Source: Ophiura sarsii
Lineage: Eukaryota > Echinodermata > Ophiuroidea > Amphilepidida > Ophiuridae
Length of the DNA stretch: 64,000 nucleotides
Reading direction: 5' to 3'
Assembly: GCA_035610835.1 (NCBI GenBank)
Contig: CM069455.1
Span: 51,812,639 to 51,876,638 of the forward strand
Shown here piece by piece: positions 62,446 through 64,000 of the stretch. How positions within the stretch are numbered: the first letter of the stretch is position 1; each line of letters opens with the position of its first letter. The notes under the pieces are model-generated. The model searched no databases and was not told the DNA's origin. It saw only the letters and a list, made by a program, of their open reading frames with translations. The position numbers and the translations under genes are program-made.

Positions 62446-62458
62446 GTAAGGCTATTTT

Positions 62459-62982
62459 AAGGGGGCTGTGGACTCTCAGGTACAGCCTCCGTAAAACTGC
62501 CGTAACTTCTTCAATATTCATTTAATCTTTATAAACGTATACAGTTTGTTGCACGAAAGGGTTCAATTAATCCAACCATGATAATGAAATTGACCATTTT
62601 GAAGAATTTTTTTTAATAAAAAACACGCTTTTTTGACCCATTTTAGGTTTGGACAAGATAACTCAAAATATATTTTGTTAAATTTTGTCATACTAGTTTT
62701 ATGTTAATCCTGATAACATTCCCCAGGAGCGTTTTTTTTAATTTTTAATACCTTATTTATTTTTTGAGTTAGAGACCAAAACGTGCCAAAAAATATGATT
62801 TTTACCGCCAAAATCATGAAAATTCACATTTTTTGGCACTTTTTGGTCTCTAACTCAAAAAATAAATACGATATTAAAAAAAATTACAAAAATGCTCCTG
62901 GGGAATGTTATCAGGATTAACATAAAACTAGTATGACAAAATTTAACAAAATATATTTTGAGTTATCTTGTCCAAACCTAAA
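62459..62982. mobile_element. Long foldback element, copy 3, truncated on the right
   Basis: Left end TTAAGGGGGCTGTGGACTC begins about 13 bp after the donor of exon 62299-62445. The right arm stops at CCAAACCTAAA where the 62983 element begins. Confidence 0.8.
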
Positions 62983-63805
62983 GGCCCTGTCACACCATAG
63001 CGTATGGCTTAAACGTGGCCTGAACGTATGCCGACGTATTCAAAAAATAGCTCGAAAATTGTCAGAGTCCGAGAACGTCCAAGAACGTCCAACTTCCCAA
63101 CGAATTGCGTCAACATCGGTGATGGAATGGACGTATACATAGCGTATTAAACGCATACATAGCGTATGACTAACGTATTGATAGCGTATCACTAACTTAT
63201 AACAAACTTATGACAGCGTATCACAGCGTATGCGATCGGCGAGCGTATGACCAACGTATTCGTAGCGTATGTCTGCCGTGCTCGACGTATCCTCAGCGTA
63301 TCCTTGGCGTACAACGAACATGTGACTTATGCCGTTGCAGAAATTGAGTTTCGTACACGACGGGACAAGTGTTGCCAGTTCAAGTAAACGCAGCCTAGAT
63401 GATCACTATTAAAATATCTAGAAGGGTAAATCTATATGACCAACCTAACTTAAGACGATTAACGTACCTCTAACGTATGTCAGCGTATGTCTAACGTATG
63501 TCAGCGTTTGTAAACGTATGTCTAACGTACCACGAACCTATCGGGAACTTATGCAGAACGTAAGTTAAGCACACGTTGAGTACGTCGAGAAATTTTGAAC
63601 ATGCTCAATAATTTTTCGCGGGCTCGACGTGTTCCAAATTTTCACAACGTATCACAGCGTGCTCTTAACGTATACGACGTATCCCAAACTTACCCCTAAC
63701 TTGTATCAGCGTACACTAACGTACGCCAACGTACGCCAACGTATTTTCCAATATTTCGCATACGTTGTTATACGTTCAGGCGATACGCCATGGTGTGACA
63801 GGGCT
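62983..63805. mobile_element. TIR element filled with AACGTA/AGCGTA repeats
   Basis: GCCCTGTCACACCATAGCG is inverted at the right as CGCCATGGTGTGACAGGGC. The 0.8-kb interior carries dozens of AGCGTAT, AACGTAT and GTCTAACGTA words at about 10-bp spacing. No transposase was seen. Confidence 0.8.
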
Positions 63806-63895
63806 ACCGTACAGCTAGCGCGCATTCGGCGTTTTGGGAGCTTATGGAGGGTTTGAGTATATAAATGGGTCCCTTGAGTATCTCATCCTCACTTC

Positions 63896-63981
63896 TTCAT
63901 GGTCTGTCTCGGCCTTCTTGCTTTTTTCTCCTCCTCCTCCTCGGCCTCGGCCCCTGGTTGCTTGCTTCTTCTTGGAGGCAT
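63896..63981 (-). other. Short open frame at window edge, uncertain
   Basis: On the minus strand an ATG at 63981 opens a short basic/acidic peptide beginning MPPRRSKQPG, then Ala/Glu repeats and KKARRPR, before a stop near 63896. It could be a first exon (an AAGTGAG donor-like word is near the end) or chance. Confidence 0.25.
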
Positions 63982-64000
63982 GATGACATCGGCGGGAATG

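Overview
The window is nuclear DNA of an animal: AT-rich, with GT-AG introns, many short inverted-repeat transposons, a LINE 3' end, tRNA-derived repeats and large relaxin-receptor-like LRR GPCRs. A marine invertebrate, possibly a deuterostome such as an echinoderm, fits best, but the exact group is a guess. There is nothing bacterial or viral in the gene content.

Two gene systems share the window. (1) A + strand host gene runs through the whole window. I reconstruct 11 internal exons (24-161, 2051-2129, 3097-3323, 4959-5098, 6678-6804, 8999-9114, 10372-10550, 16369-16464, 17775-17957, 22009-22103, 62299-62445). All splice junctions keep phase, giving 509 continuous codons. The middle of the protein resembles the DUF4347 (caspase-like fold) domain, but lacks the usual His and Cys. 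Both gene ends lie outside the window. (2) The last visible intron (22104-62298, about 40.2 kb) carries three minus-strand, single-exon LRR GPCR genes: A (22688-27493), B (38224-44286) and C (51131-56761). Each has a signal peptide, a CUB-like domain, an LRRNT cap, a very long LRR array built from a 48-residue two-LRR module, a Cys-rich hinge and a 7TM domain like RXFP/GRL101-type receptors. Their flanks are duplicated with them, so the cluster arose by tandem duplication of units of roughly 12-14 kb; B and C are the youngest pair.

The rest is mobile and repetitive DNA. The most unusual feature is that at least three host exons (24-161, 6678-6804, 10372-10550), and probably a fourth (17775-17957), are followed in the next intron by decayed tandem copies of themselves, in at least two arrays with the donor splice site included. 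A 41-bp minisatellite (18692-21868) carries a CACCTG E-box in nearly every unit and a 1059-bp higher-order duplication. More than 15 non-autonomous transposons are recognisable by terminal inverted repeats. For several, the paralogous unit supplies the empty target site. Two insertions abut host exons: a LINE (ATT)n tail runs into the acceptor of exon 62299, and a TTAA-type MITE ends 19 bp before exon 4959.

All calls were made by reading the sequence; family names rest on motif recognition, not searches.
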